Of a stretch of DNA of 64,000 nucleotides, positions 48,163 to 58,135 are shown in pieces. Position numbers and translations under genes: made by a program. Each line of letters starts with the position of its first letter. The stretch's first letter is position 1. The stretch spans positions 1 to 64,000 of the forward strand of contig SUYI01000009.1 of assembly GCA_015060485.1 (NCBI GenBank). The letters are read 5' to 3'. The notes under the pieces are model-generated. The model saw nothing but the letters and a program-made list of their open reading frames with translations. It did not search any database and was not told where the DNA came from. The stretch comes from Prevotella sp. GTDB lineage: Bacteria > Bacteroidota > Bacteroidia > Bacteroidales > Bacteroidaceae.

Positions 48163-49533
48163 ATGGAACAAGTATTTAGTTACATTATCAGTCTGGGTGC
48201 TTCGGTGATGATGCCTATCCTGTTTACCATCATCGGACTGTGCATCGGACTGAAATTCGGACGCTCGCTGAAGAGTGGCCTCTACGTGGGTGTCGGTTTT
48301 GTGGGACTGGGCATTGTGACCGCCCTGCTGACCACGAACTTCGGTGGCCCGCTGAGCGAGATTTCCCAGCTTTACGACCTACAGCTGAAGGTGTTCGACA
48401 TGGGTTGGCCCGCAGCTGCCGCTGTGGCTTATAACACCGCTGTGGGCGCACTGATTATCCCCATCTGTCTGGGTGTCAACTTCCTGTTGGTCATTACCAA
48501 GTGCACGCGTACGGTGAACATCGACCTGTGGAACTACTGGCACTTTGCCTTCATCGGGGCGGTGGCCTATTTCGTGATGGACCAGAGCCTGGTGTGGGGC
48601 TATTTCGCTGCTATCGTGTGCTACATCATCACGCTGGTGATGGCCGACCTGACGGCAGACAAGTTCCAGGAGTACTATCCTGAGTGGCAGGGCATCTCGA
48701 TTCCCCAGCCGTTCTGTCAGAGCTTTGTGCCCTTTGCCCTGATCATCGGCAAGGCGCTCGACATGATTCCCGGTTTCGAGAAGCTGAACATCGACGCCGA
48801 GGGTATGAAGAAGAAGTTCGGCGTGATGGGTGAACCGCTCATTCTGGGTGTCATCGTGGGTGCGCTGATTGGTGTGCTGGCCCAGCTGGACATCAAGAAA
48901 ATCCTGTTCCTGGGTGTGACGATGGGTGCCGTGATGGAGCTCATCCCCCGTATTACCTCTTTATTTATAGAGGGACTGAAACCCATTGCCGAGAAGACGC
49001 AGGAGGTGGTGAAGAAGAAGTTCAACGGCAAGAAGGTGTACATCGGTATGTCGCCAGCCGTCGTCATTGGTCACCCCACGACACTCGTCGTATCGCTGCT
49101 GCTGATTCCCGTGGCACTGGGCCTGGCTGTGGTGCTGCCCGGCAACCAGTTCCTGCCGCTGGCCTCGCTGGCAGGCATGTTCTACCTGTTCCCCATGGTG
49201 TTGCCCTTCACCAAGGGTAACGTGGTGAAGACCTTCATCATCGGACTCGTGGCGCTGGCCATCGGACTGTATTTCGTCACCGATATGGCTCCTGCCTTCA
49301 CACAGGCAGCCAAGACCGTGTTCGAGCAGACGGGTGACAAGGCTGCCGACATCCCCGCAGGGTTCGAGGGCGGTGCGCTGGACTTCGCCTCGTCGCTCTT
49401 CGGCTGGGTTATCTACAAGTGCGTCAACTCGCTGGAGTATGTGGGTGCTGGCATCCTGACCATCATCACTGTGGGTATGTTGGTGTGGAACCGCATGCGC
49501 ATTGTGGCTTCAGAGAAAAAGGTAAAAGAGTAA
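48163..49533 (+). CDS. PTS galactitol-type EIIC permease homologue
   Basis: Polytopic, MPILFTIIGLCIGLKFGRSLKSGLYVGVGFVGLG... Confidence 0.78.
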   Translation: MEQVFSYIISLGASVMMPILFTIIGLCIGLKFGRSLKSGLYVGVGFVGLGIVTALLTTNFGGPLSEISQLYDLQLKVFDMGWPAAAAVAYNTAVGALIIPICLGVNFLLVITKCTRTVNIDLWNYWHFAFIGAVAYFVMDQSLVWGYFAAIVCYIITLVMADLTADKFQEYYPEWQGISIPQPFCQSFVPFALIIGKALDMIPGFEKLNIDAEGMKKKFGVMGEPLILGVIVGALIGVLAQLDIKKILFLGVTMGAVMELIPRITSLFIEGLKPIAEKTQEVVKKKFNGKKVYIGMSPAVVIGHPTTLVVSLLLIPVALGLAVVLPGNQFLPLASLAGMFYLFPMVLPFTKGNVVKTFIIGLVALAIGLYFVTDMAPAFTQAAKTVFEQTGDKAADIPAGFEGGALDFASSLFGWVIYKCVNSLEYVGAGILTIITVGMLVWNRMRIVASEKKVKE

Positions 49534-49563
49534 AAAGGTAAAAAATATAAAGCTACAATAATT

Positions 49564-50541
49564 ATGAAAAAGACTATGCTATGTTTCGCCCTGCTGATGA
49601 TGGGCGCGCTGGGCATGCAGGCTCAGCAGAAGGTTAGTTTCCAGACGGCTTGTCACCCCGAGGACGTGAAGCACTACGACACAAAGACCCTTCGTGAGCG
49701 CTTCGTGATGGAGAAGGTGATGGTGGACGACGAGATCAATCTGACCTACTCGCACTACGACCGTTTCATCTTTGGTGGCGCTATGCCTGTGACCAAGGAC
49801 CTGAAGCTGGAGAATTTCCGCGACCTGGGTCTCGACGTGGATCCGGGCATCAAGGACAAGTATTTCCTGTATAACCGCGAGATCGGTATTGTGAACTGTG
49901 GCGAGGGCGACGGTTGGGTGATTGTCGACGGTAAGGAGTATGCCCTCTCTCCCAAGGAGGCTCTCTACGTCGGTCGTGGCCATATCGGCAAGGACAAGGA
50001 TGTGAACAAGGAAGTGCTGTTCCGTTCGAAGGACGCTGCTAAGCCCGCCAAGTTCTACCTGAACTCGGCTACTGCCCACCAGCACTATAAGACGCAGTGG
50101 GTGACGCTGGACGGCCGCAAGGGTTCGCTGAAGGCTGCCGTGTGGGGTCCCGTAGGTTCGCTGGAGGAATGTAACAACCGTACCGTATATAAGCTCATCG
50201 TCAACGACGTTCTGGAGGAGGGTCCCTGCCAGTTGCAGCTGGGTCTGACACAGCTCAACCCCGGTGCTGCATGGAACACGATGCCTCCTCACACCCATGG
50301 CCGTCGCATCGAGGCTTACTACTATTTCAACCTGCCCCAGGAACAGACCATTGCCCACATCATGGGCGAGCCCCAGGAGAGTCGCGTCGTATGGCTGCAC
50401 AACGAGCAGGCCATCATGTCGCCCGAGTGGTCGATGCACGCTGCTGCCGGCACCTATTACTACACCTTCATCTGGGGTATGGCCGGCGAGAACCTGTATT
50501 ATAACGACAAGGACAACATCCCCGTCATCGACATTAAATAA
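49564..50541 (+). CDS. kduI: 5-dehydro-4-deoxy-D-glucuronate isomerase with N-terminal signal peptide
   Basis: [39 protein letters not shown]-term [22 protein letters not shown]. Confidence 0.88.
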   Translation: MKKTMLCFALLMMGALGMQAQQKVSFQTACHPEDVKHYDTKTLRERFVMEKVMVDDEINLTYSHYDRFIFGGAMPVTKDLKLENFRDLGLDVDPGIKDKYFLYNREIGIVNCGEGDGWVIVDGKEYALSPKEALYVGRGHIGKDKDVNKEVLFRSKDAAKPAKFYLNSATAHQHYKTQWVTLDGRKGSLKAAVWGPVGSLEECNNRTVYKLIVNDVLEEGPCQLQLGLTQLNPGAAWNTMPPHTHGRRIEAYYYFNLPQEQTIAHIMGEPQESRVVWLHNEQAIMSPEWSMHAAAGTYYYTFIWGMAGENLYYNDKDNIPVIDIK

Positions 50542-50572
50542 TTATCAATTGTCAATTATCAATTAAAATAAT

Positions 50573-52024
50573 ATGACTCCTATTCAAACTACCAAAATGT
50601 CCAACTTCCGTTGGGTCATCTGTGCGCTGCTGTTCCTGGCAACGACGATTAACTACATGGACCGACAGGTGCTGTCGCTGACATGGAAAGACTTTATCGC
50701 TCCCGAGTTCCACTGGACGGACGACGACTACGGTACGATTACCGGTATGTTCTCGCTGTTCTATGCCGTTGCGAACCTGTTTGCGGGTAAATTCATCGAC
50801 TGGATGGGTACGAAGAAGGGTTACCTGATTGCTATCTTCGTATGGTCGCTGGGTGCCGTGCTGCACGCTGGTTGCGGCTGGGTGGCTATGACCGTCAAGG
50901 GTTACGAGTCGGTGGCCCAGCTGGGTCAGCTGACGGGTGATGCTGCTGTGGCTATTGCTTCCATCTCCGTATGGCTGTTCCTCTCGTGCCGTCTGATTCT
51001 CGCTGTCGGTGAGGCAGGCAACTTCCCTGCTGCCATCAAGGCTACGGCAGAGTATTTTCCCAAGAAGGACCGTGCGTTCTCGACTTCTATCTTCAACAGC
51101 GGTGCGTCGGTAGGTGCACTGGCAGCTCCTGCTACGATTCCCCTGCTGGCTCGTGCCATGGGGTGGGAGATGGCTTTCATCATCATCGGTGCGCTGGGCT
51201 TCATCTGGATGGGTCTGTGGATGTGGCTCTATGAGAAGCCCCGTCATAACAAGCGCGTCAACCAGGCTGAGCTGAACTACATCGAGCAGGACAACGACCT
51301 GGCTGAGGTACAGGATCGTGATGCCGTGAAGGAGGAGAAGACCATTCCGTTCATGAAGTGCTTCACCTACAAGCAGACGTGGTCGTTCCTCGTGGGTAAG
51401 TTCATGACGGACGGTGTGTGGTGGTTCTTCCTGTTCTGGGCACCGGCATACTTCTCCGACCAGTACGGCTATACTTCTGACTCGCCTATGGGTATCGCAC
51501 TGATCTTCACGCTCTACGCTATCGTAACCATCCTGTCGATAGGCGGCGGCTATCTGCCTACCTATTTCGTCGACAGAAAGGGCATGAACCCCTACCTGGG
51601 TCGCATGCGCGCCATGTTCATCTTCGCCTGCTTCCCACTGTTGGGCCTGTTCGCACAGCCTCTTGGCACTATCAGCGCTTGGTGGCCTGCCATTCTCATT
51701 GGTCTGCTGGGTGCTGGTCACCAAGCTTGGTCGGCTAACCTGTTCTCGACCATTGGCGACATGTTCCCCAAGTCGACCATCGGTACGATTGTAGGTCTGG
51801 GTACGATGGCAGGAGGTCTGGGCTCGATGAGTATCAATAAGGGTTCAGGTATGTTCTTTACCTGGGCTGCTGATCAGGGTGTCAACTTCTCGTTCTTCGG
51901 ATTCGACGGCAAGCCCGCAGCCTACATGGTGGTGTTCTGCATCTGTGCAGTGGCTTACCTCATTGGCTGGTGCATCATGAAGGCCCTCGTACCGAAGTAC
52001 AAGCCCATTGAACTGGAAGATTAA
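50573..52024 (+). CDS. MFS hexuronate-type transporter
   Basis: MDRQVLSL, ExuT-like, adjacent to kduI. Confidence 0.85.
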   Translation: MTPIQTTKMSNFRWVICALLFLATTINYMDRQVLSLTWKDFIAPEFHWTDDDYGTITGMFSLFYAVANLFAGKFIDWMGTKKGYLIAIFVWSLGAVLHAGCGWVAMTVKGYESVAQLGQLTGDAAVAIASISVWLFLSCRLILAVGEAGNFPAAIKATAEYFPKKDRAFSTSIFNSGASVGALAAPATIPLLARAMGWEMAFIIIGALGFIWMGLWMWLYEKPRHNKRVNQAELNYIEQDNDLAEVQDRDAVKEEKTIPFMKCFTYKQTWSFLVGKFMTDGVWWFFLFWAPAYFSDQYGYTSDSPMGIALIFTLYAIVTILSIGGGYLPTYFVDRKGMNPYLGRMRAMFIFACFPLLGLFAQPLGTISAWWPAILIGLLGAGHQAWSANLFSTIGDMFPKSTIGTIVGLGTMAGGLGSMSINKGSGMFFTWAADQGVNFSFFGFDGKPAAYMVVFCICAVAYLIGWCIMKALVPKYKPIELED

Positions 52025-52779
52025 TATCCTCTGACCGTCCAAGGCAGAAAACCTTGGCGTTTGAGGGCATCGATGAGTCCCTCGCTCATGGCTTCATTAT
52101 CCTTTCGCGTATAGCGGATGTCGGTGAAGACTTGTGCGAGGGTCTCTTTGTTGTTGATACGTACAAACTCGAGGTTCTCCGGACGGTGCTCTTTGTCCTC
52201 GTAGTGCTTGTCGATATCCATTGCCAGATAGTCGGCATAAGTCTCCTGGTGGACAAAACTCTCCAGAGGCAGACGGTCGGAGAGGGGAGGCTCCTCAGCA
52301 GGCCAACCGACAGTGAGTGTAGCTACGGGGAACGTCAGTTTGGGCAGTTCCAGCAGGTCGATGATCTGTTGAGGCTGATAGACGGTAGTGCCCAGATAGC
52401 AGTAGCCGAGCCCTTCTTCGTCCATGAGGTTACAGAGCGTCTGCGTATAGAGCAGTGCGTCGGTAGTGGCATTGATGAACGACAGGAAGTTGTCGTAGCC
52501 GGGGTCGGCATTGCGACAGCGTGCCCACGTGCTGGTGCGGTTGAAGTCGGCACAGATGGTCAGTACCACGGGAGCCTGTGTCACCATGGGCTGGTTGAAA
52601 TGGGCGGGGGCCAGCTTGGCCTTCATCTCCGGAGAGCGTGTGACGACGACGCTGTAGAGCTGCAGGTTGCCCATGGTCTGTGTACGACTGGCCTCTGTCA
52701 TGAGGCGGTTTAAAAGTGTTTCGCTGACTTCGCGGTCGGCGTACTTGCGGATGGTCCTTCGAGTAAGAATTGATTTCAT
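52021..52779 (-). CDS. Nitroreductase-family protein
   Basis: MKSILTRRTIRKYADREVSETLLNRLMTEASRTQTMGNLQLYSVVVT. Confidence 0.88.
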   Translation of the reverse strand: MKSILTRRTIRKYADREVSETLLNRLMTEASRTQTMGNLQLYSVVVTRSPEMKAKLAPAHFNQPMVTQAPVVLTICADFNRTSTWARCRNADPGYDNFLSFINATTDALLYTQTLCNLMDEEGLGYCYLGTTVYQPQQIIDLLELPKLTFPVATLTVGWPAEEPPLSDRLPLESFVHQETYADYLAMDIDKHYEDKEHRPENLEFVRINNKETLAQVFTDIRYTRKDNEAMSEGLIDALKRQGFLPWTVRGY

Positions 52780-52853
52780 TTTTATAGATTTTTGGGACAA
52801 AGATACGAATAAATAAAGAAAAAATCGTATCTTTGCAGACAAAATATAAAGAT

Positions 52854-53477
52854 ATGGAATCAAATTTGCAAAAAGAGAGCCTTCATCGCATTGCCAGCGA
52901 ACTGGCTCAGATGGGACGTCAGAAGAAGAAGCCGCTGACGGAAGAAGAGATTATTCCATTGTTGGAACGCTATCAGTCAACGCTGCGTCCCGAGGTGACG
53001 GAAGTGCGTCCGCAGGAGTTGGAATGCGACGTGGTGCGTTTCCAGAACAACAAGGATAAGTGGGTGGCTTTGGTGGGTCTGCTGAATGGTTATCCTTATG
53101 AGATCTTTACAGGTCTTCAGGACGACGAGGAAGGCATCATCTTGCCCAAATCTGTGACCAAAGGCAAGATTATCAAACACGTCAATCAGGACGGCACGAA
53201 GCGTTACGACTTTCAGTTCGAGAATACGCGTGGCTATAAGATTACGGTAGAGGGCCTGTCGGAGAAGTTCAATCCCGAATATTGGAACTATGCCAAGCTC
53301 ATTTCCGGCGTGCTGCGCTACAGGATGCCCCTTGAACATGTCATCAAGCTGGTCAGTTCGTTGCAGTTGCAGTCGGAGAACATCAACACGTGGAAGGTCG
53401 GTGTGGAACGTGCCTTGAAGAAGTATCTGGACGATGCTCCCATTGACGGCACGGACGGCGCAGAAAGTCATCAGTAA
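52854..53477 (+). CDS. Stand-alone protein resembling the C-terminal region of B12-dependent (class II) ribonucleotide reductase
   Basis: ELECDVVRFQNNKDKWVALVGLLNGYPYEIFTGLQDDEEGIILPKSV...YWNYAKLISGVLRY. Confidence 0.65.
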   Translation: MESNLQKESLHRIASELAQMGRQKKKPLTEEEIIPLLERYQSTLRPEVTEVRPQELECDVVRFQNNKDKWVALVGLLNGYPYEIFTGLQDDEEGIILPKSVTKGKIIKHVNQDGTKRYDFQFENTRGYKITVEGLSEKFNPEYWNYAKLISGVLRYRMPLEHVIKLVSSLQLQSENINTWKVGVERALKKYLDDAPIDGTDGAESHQ

Positions 53478-53492
53478 GCTGAGGGTAGCGGT

Positions 53493-53876
53493 ATGAAAAT
53501 GACGTCGAGCTATATCTTCCTGGAGGATGTCCGGATACATGCCTATCATGGTGTGCTGCCTCAGGAGAACGAAGTGGGACAGGACTTCCTGGTGTCGGTA
53601 CGCTGTGGCGTCGACATCTCGGAGGCTATGGAGCACGACACGTTAGAGACGACGTTGAATTATGCGACGCTCTACGAGTTGATAGCACGCGAAATGGCTC
53701 AGACATCACAGCTCATAGAACATGTGGCGGGACGTATGGCCAAGAGTATCTTCCGCGAGTTTCCGATGGTGGCGTCGTTGGACCTCACCATCACCAAGCT
53801 GAATCCTCCTTTGCGAGGCGACTGCAAGGGCGCTGGCGTGGAGCTACATTTAATAAATGATAAAACTGGCGTGTAA
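53493..53876 (+). CDS. folB: Dihydroneopterin aldolase
   Basis: IFLEDVRIHAYHGVLPQENEVGQDFLV. Confidence 0.9.
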   Translation: MKMTSSYIFLEDVRIHAYHGVLPQENEVGQDFLVSVRCGVDISEAMEHDTLETTLNYATLYELIAREMAQTSQLIEHVAGRMAKSIFREFPMVASLDLTITKLNPPLRGDCKGAGVELHLINDKTGV

Positions 53877-53918
53877 ATCGGGGATTTTCTCAGGAAAATA
53901 TGTACTTTTGCACTCGCA

Positions 53919-55313
53919 ATGAAGGATAATAAACGTTTTCTGACTATATTGATGCTGCTGATGATGGTGATGATGGTTGCTTTCGGCAAGACAGTAACCC
54001 TCTCTACGGCTGCCAAGACGAGCAAGTTTACACTGGTGATTGATGCCGGACATGGGGGCAACGACGCCGGTGCCATAGGTCCCCTTACGAAAGAGAAAAT
54101 CATCAACCTGAATGTGGCGCTGGCCTTCGGAAAGCTGGTAGAGCGCAACTGCTCGGATGTGAAGGTGATCTACACTCGTAAGACGGATGTGTTTATACCC
54201 TTGCATACCCGTGCCGATATCGCCAACCGCAACAAGGCTGACCTCTTTATTTCCATCCATACGAATTCCTTGCCCAAAGGCCGCATCTCACGAGGTTTGG
54301 AGACCTATACGCTGGGTATGCACCGTGCTGCCGACAATCTGGAGGTCGCCAAACGCGAGAACGAGGTCATTCTTTACGAGAAGGACTACAAGCAGCGTTA
54401 TCAGGGCTTCGACCCCAATTCGTCGGAGAGCTATATCATGTTCGAGTTTATTCAGGACCATAACATGGCGCAGAGCGTCGAATTGGCGAAATACGTCCAG
54501 CGACGCACTTGTGCTTCGGCAGGACGTATCGACAAAGGTGTCAAACAGGCCGGCTTCCTGGTGCTGCGCGAGACGTCGATGCCGAGTTGTCTGATTGAGC
54601 TGGGCTTTATTTCTACGCCCGATGAAGAACGATTCCTGAACTCGACGTCGGGAGTCAATCAGTTGGCGCAGGGTATCTATCAGGCTTTCCTGGACTATAA
54701 GCGGAAGAACTATGGTGGTGTGACTGTTCCTTTGAAGGCCGAACAAAAGACGGAAGTCGAGATTCCTACCGTTGTTCCTAAGGCTGATACTCCCAAGAAG
54801 GAGGTTAAGCAGGAACCCAAACCGGAACCCCAGCTTGAGGTTAAGCAGGAACCAAAACCGGAACCCCAGCCTGAGGTTAAGCCGGAACCAAAACCGGAGC
54901 CCCAGCCTGAGGTTAATCCGGAACCGAAACCAGAAACGAAGCCAGAGGTTAAGACGGAACCGAAACGGGAACCCCAGCCTGAGGTGAAATCTGAGCCCAA
55001 ATCTGAAGTAAGGCCCGATTTTGTTTCTGCAATTCCTGCTGTTCCCGTCTTTAAGGTTCAGATTCTGGCCAGCAGCACCAAACTGAAGTCCAACGATCCC
55101 CGACTGAAAGGACAGAAAGACGCAGCTTGCTATGAGGAAGGCGGATTGTATAAATATACGGTTGGCTCGTCAGCGAACTATAACGAGATTGCCCAGCTGC
55201 GCAAGACGCTTGCTGCCGACTTTCCCCAGTGTTTCATCATAGCCTTCAAGGACGGTGCCAAGGTAAATGTCCAACTGGCTATACAGGAATTTAGGAATAA
55301 TAACAAAAAGTAA
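53919..55313 (+). CDS. N-acetylmuramoyl-L-alanine amidase with Pro-Glu-Lys repeat linker and C-terminal SPOR-like domain
   Basis: [25 protein letters not shown]; six 12-aa repeats [12 protein letters not shown]. Confidence 0.9.
   Translation: MKDNKRFLTILMLLMMVMMVAFGKTVTLSTAAKTSKFTLVIDAGHGGNDAGAIGPLTKEKIINLNVALAFGKLVERNCSDVKVIYTRKTDVFIPLHTRADIANRNKADLFISIHTNSLPKGRISRGLETYTLGMHRAADNLEVAKRENEVILYEKDYKQRYQGFDPNSSESYIMFEFIQDHNMAQSVELAKYVQRRTCASAGRIDKGVKQAGFLVLRETSMPSCLIELGFISTPDEERFLNSTSGVNQLAQGIYQAFLDYKRKNYGGVTVPLKAEQKTEVEIPTVVPKADTPKKEVKQEPKPEPQLEVKQEPKPEPQPEVKPEPKPEPQPEVNPEPKPETKPEVKTEPKREPQPEVKSEPKSEVRPDFVSAIPAVPVFKVQILASSTKLKSNDPRLKGQKDAACYEEGGLYKYTVGSSANYNEIAQLRKTLAADFPQCFIIAFKDGAKVNVQLAIQEFRNNNKK
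54801..55016 (+). repeat. Six 36-bp tandem repeats in the amidase gene
   Basis: gaggttaagcaggaacccaaaccggaaccccagcct-like units, 216 bp. Confidence 0.9.
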
Positions 55314-55321
55314 TATACGAT

Positions 55322-56224
55322 ATGAAGTTCTTCACAAAAGAGGTAAAAATCGCTTTAGTGGCCATTCTTGGCATTGTCGTGCTTTACTACGGCCTGACGT
55401 TTTTGAAGGGACTTACCGTGTTTTCCTCTGACGACTCCTATTACGTGACCTTTACAGATGTCAGCGGTGTGTCAGCTTCTACTCCCGTCTATGCTAATGG
55501 CTATAAGGTGGGGGTCATCAAAGGTATTCAGTATGACTATAATCCTCAGGGGATGATTGTCGCCGAGATGGGACTCGATAAAGAGATGCGCCTGCCGCAG
55601 GGTTCACGGGCCGAAATTGCCAGCGATTTGTTGGGAAATATCAAAATCAATCTGATGTTAGGCGAAGATCCCATCCACATGATGAGCAAGGGCGATACCA
55701 TTTCTGGAGGTGCAGAACAGGGGCTGATGAGTAAGCTGGGAGCAATGGCTCCTGCCATCGAGGCTATGATGCCTAAGCTGGACAGCATTATAACCAGTCT
55801 GAACCTGCTGTTGGCTGATCCTGCATTGCGACAGACCTTGCATAATGTTGAGGGCATGACGGACAACCTGAATGCCACCAGTCGCGACCTGCGTTCTCTG
55901 TCGGCGTCACTCAATCGCGAGATGCCTTCTATGATGCAGAAAACCAATGGCATACTCGATAACACCCAGCAGCTGACCGGTAATCTGGCAGCTGTCGATG
56001 TGGCGACGATGACTGCCAGCATCAACCAGACACTGGCCAATGTCAACGAGATGACCCGCAAGTTGAACAGCACAGAGGGTACGCTGGGACTGCTTATGCG
56101 CGATGCTACGCTTTACAACAATCTGGCAGCAACGACAGCTTCTGCCGACTCTCTGCTCATCGACTTGAAGGCTCATCCCAAGCGTTATGTCCACTTTTCC
56201 ATTTTCGGTAAAAAAGATAAATAA
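55322..56224 (+). CDS. MlaD/MCE-family protein
   Basis: YYVTFTDVSGVSASTPVYANGYKVGVIKGI. Confidence 0.9.
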   Translation: MKFFTKEVKIALVAILGIVVLYYGLTFLKGLTVFSSDDSYYVTFTDVSGVSASTPVYANGYKVGVIKGIQYDYNPQGMIVAEMGLDKEMRLPQGSRAEIASDLLGNIKINLMLGEDPIHMMSKGDTISGGAEQGLMSKLGAMAPAIEAMMPKLDSIITSLNLLLADPALRQTLHNVEGMTDNLNATSRDLRSLSASLNREMPSMMQKTNGILDNTQQLTGNLAAVDVATMTASINQTLANVNEMTRKLNSTEGTLGLLMRDATLYNNLAATTASADSLLIDLKAHPKRYVHFSIFGKKDK

Positions 56225-56597
56225 AAATTCTTCCTTATATTTATTTTGTCTAAATAGTGAACGATTGGTTTATTTTTCAACTTAATGCCTCGTAACTGCT
56301 TGATATTATATACTTTCTGCCGTGCAGGATTTTTTATGATGCACAAGACTTGATGGATGTGCAGATGATGCGTAAGTGATTGTATGTGAGGAAATTGGAT
56401 ATATGCAAATAAGGAATGTTGTTAAGAAAAATTCAAAAATAGTCTAAAGTCCGATAAACAAACGAGTTACGCGTTTTTGGGTATAAACTGATTAAAAATA
56501 CAGATTTGCATATTTCAAAAATAATTGCGAACTTTGCAAGCGAAATCATTATTAACCGCACATTAGTGTAATTTATTAAAAGAACAACGATCGCCGC

Positions 56598-58013
56598 ATG
56601 GGAAATAGTCCAAAGGCGCTTTGGGACAACTGCCTTCAATTCATCAAGAGCAACGTCACCGAGCAGCAATTCAGAACATGGTTCGCGCCTATCGTCTTCG
56701 AGAAATACGACGACGACAGCCGGACTCTCCTCATACAGGTGCCGAGCAGGTACGTGTATGAGTATCTGGAGCAGCACTACGTGAATCTGCTGAGCAAGGG
56801 GCTGTCGCGTAGTTTCGGCAATAATGTGCAGTTGAATTACCGTATTGTGGTCGACCAGCAGCACAAGCTGACAGTCGACGAAGAGGGTAGCGAGGCTGTT
56901 TCTATCGACGTGCCCCAGAAGCGCGAGGGTATCAACAAGGGTCCTGGCATTCTCGACTCCGTACCCCATCAGGATCTGGATCCCCAGCTCGACCTGCACA
57001 AGACATTCCAGAGTTTCATCGAAGGCGATTCCAATAAGTTGCCGCGTACCGTCGGATTGTCTATTGCCGAGCATCCGGGAAAGTCGACGTTCAATCCCTT
57101 CTTCGTCTATGGACCTTCGGGCTGTGGAAAGACGCACCTCATCAACGCTATTGGCGTACGTTGTAAAGAAATGTACCCGCGTAGACGCGTACTTTATGTA
57201 TCGGCCCGCCTCTTCCAGGTGCAGTTCACTGATGCCACCCGTCAGAACACCGTCAATGACTTCATCCGTTTCTATCAGAGCATCGACGTACTGATTGTGG
57301 ATGATATTCAGGAATGGGCTACTGCTACGAAAACGCTCGACACATTCTTCCACATTTTCGACCATCTGTCCCGTCTGGGCAAACAGATTATTCTGGCTTC
57401 TGACCGTCCTCCTGTTGATTTGCAGGGTGTCAAGGACCGCCTGCTGACCCGCTTTGCCTGTGGTCTCATTGCCGAGCTCGAACAGCCCAACGTGCAGTTG
57501 TGCATCGATATTCTGAATGCCAAGTGCCGTCGCGACGGACTGAAGATTCCTGAGGATGTCATCGAGTATATTGCCCAGACTGCCAATGGCTCTGTGCGTG
57601 ATCTGGAGGGTGTCATCAATTCGTTGCTGGCCTACTCGGTGGTCTACAATTCCAATATCGACATCCGTCTGGCGCAGCGCATCATCCAGCGTGCAGTGAA
57701 GTTGGACAACAAGGTTTTGACCATCGACGACATTCTGGAGAAAGTCTGCGGACACTACGGCGTCGAGCAGAAGAGCATCTTTACCCGTTCGCGTAAGCGC
57801 GACCTGGTTATCGTGCGCCAGGTGTCTATGTATCTGGCCCAGAAATACACCAATATGCCTGCCGGACGCATCGGACAGCTCATTGGCGGACGCGACCATT
57901 CTACTGTCATCCACAGCTGCAGTGCTATCGAGCAGCGCCTGAAGGTAGACAAGTCTTTTGTGGCTGAATTGAACAGCATCGAGAACTCATTCCGACTGAA
58001 AAAGGAAAAATAA
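56598..58013 (+). CDS. dnaA: Chromosomal replication initiator DnaA
   Basis: NPFFVYGPSGCGKTHL; GRDHSTVIHSCSAIE. Confidence 0.97.
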   Translation: MGNSPKALWDNCLQFIKSNVTEQQFRTWFAPIVFEKYDDDSRTLLIQVPSRYVYEYLEQHYVNLLSKGLSRSFGNNVQLNYRIVVDQQHKLTVDEEGSEAVSIDVPQKREGINKGPGILDSVPHQDLDPQLDLHKTFQSFIEGDSNKLPRTVGLSIAEHPGKSTFNPFFVYGPSGCGKTHLINAIGVRCKEMYPRRRVLYVSARLFQVQFTDATRQNTVNDFIRFYQSIDVLIVDDIQEWATATKTLDTFFHIFDHLSRLGKQIILASDRPPVDLQGVKDRLLTRFACGLIAELEQPNVQLCIDILNAKCRRDGLKIPEDVIEYIAQTANGSVRDLEGVINSLLAYSVVYNSNIDIRLAQRIIQRAVKLDNKVLTIDDILEKVCGHYGVEQKSIFTRSRKRDLVIVRQVSMYLAQKYTNMPAGRIGQLIGGRDHSTVIHSCSAIEQRLKVDKSFVAELNSIENSFRLKKEK

Positions 58014-58135
58014 TCCTTAATTTTTTTGGTGGTTTCAAAGAAAACACGTACTTTTGCAACGAAGTACGTGCATATGCCGTGCAAAACGTAACGAAACAAA
58101 CAAATTTACTAACAAATAATTAAAACAAAACGATT

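Noticed and set aside
54801-55016. Possible CRISPR array
   Set aside because: The repeats are contiguous coding units without spacers; no cas genes or other repeat-spacer arrays in the window.
56225-56597. Intergenic region upstream of dnaA as oriC
   Set aside because: No TTATCCACA-type DnaA boxes or box cluster seen by eye; GC-skew analysis would be needed.
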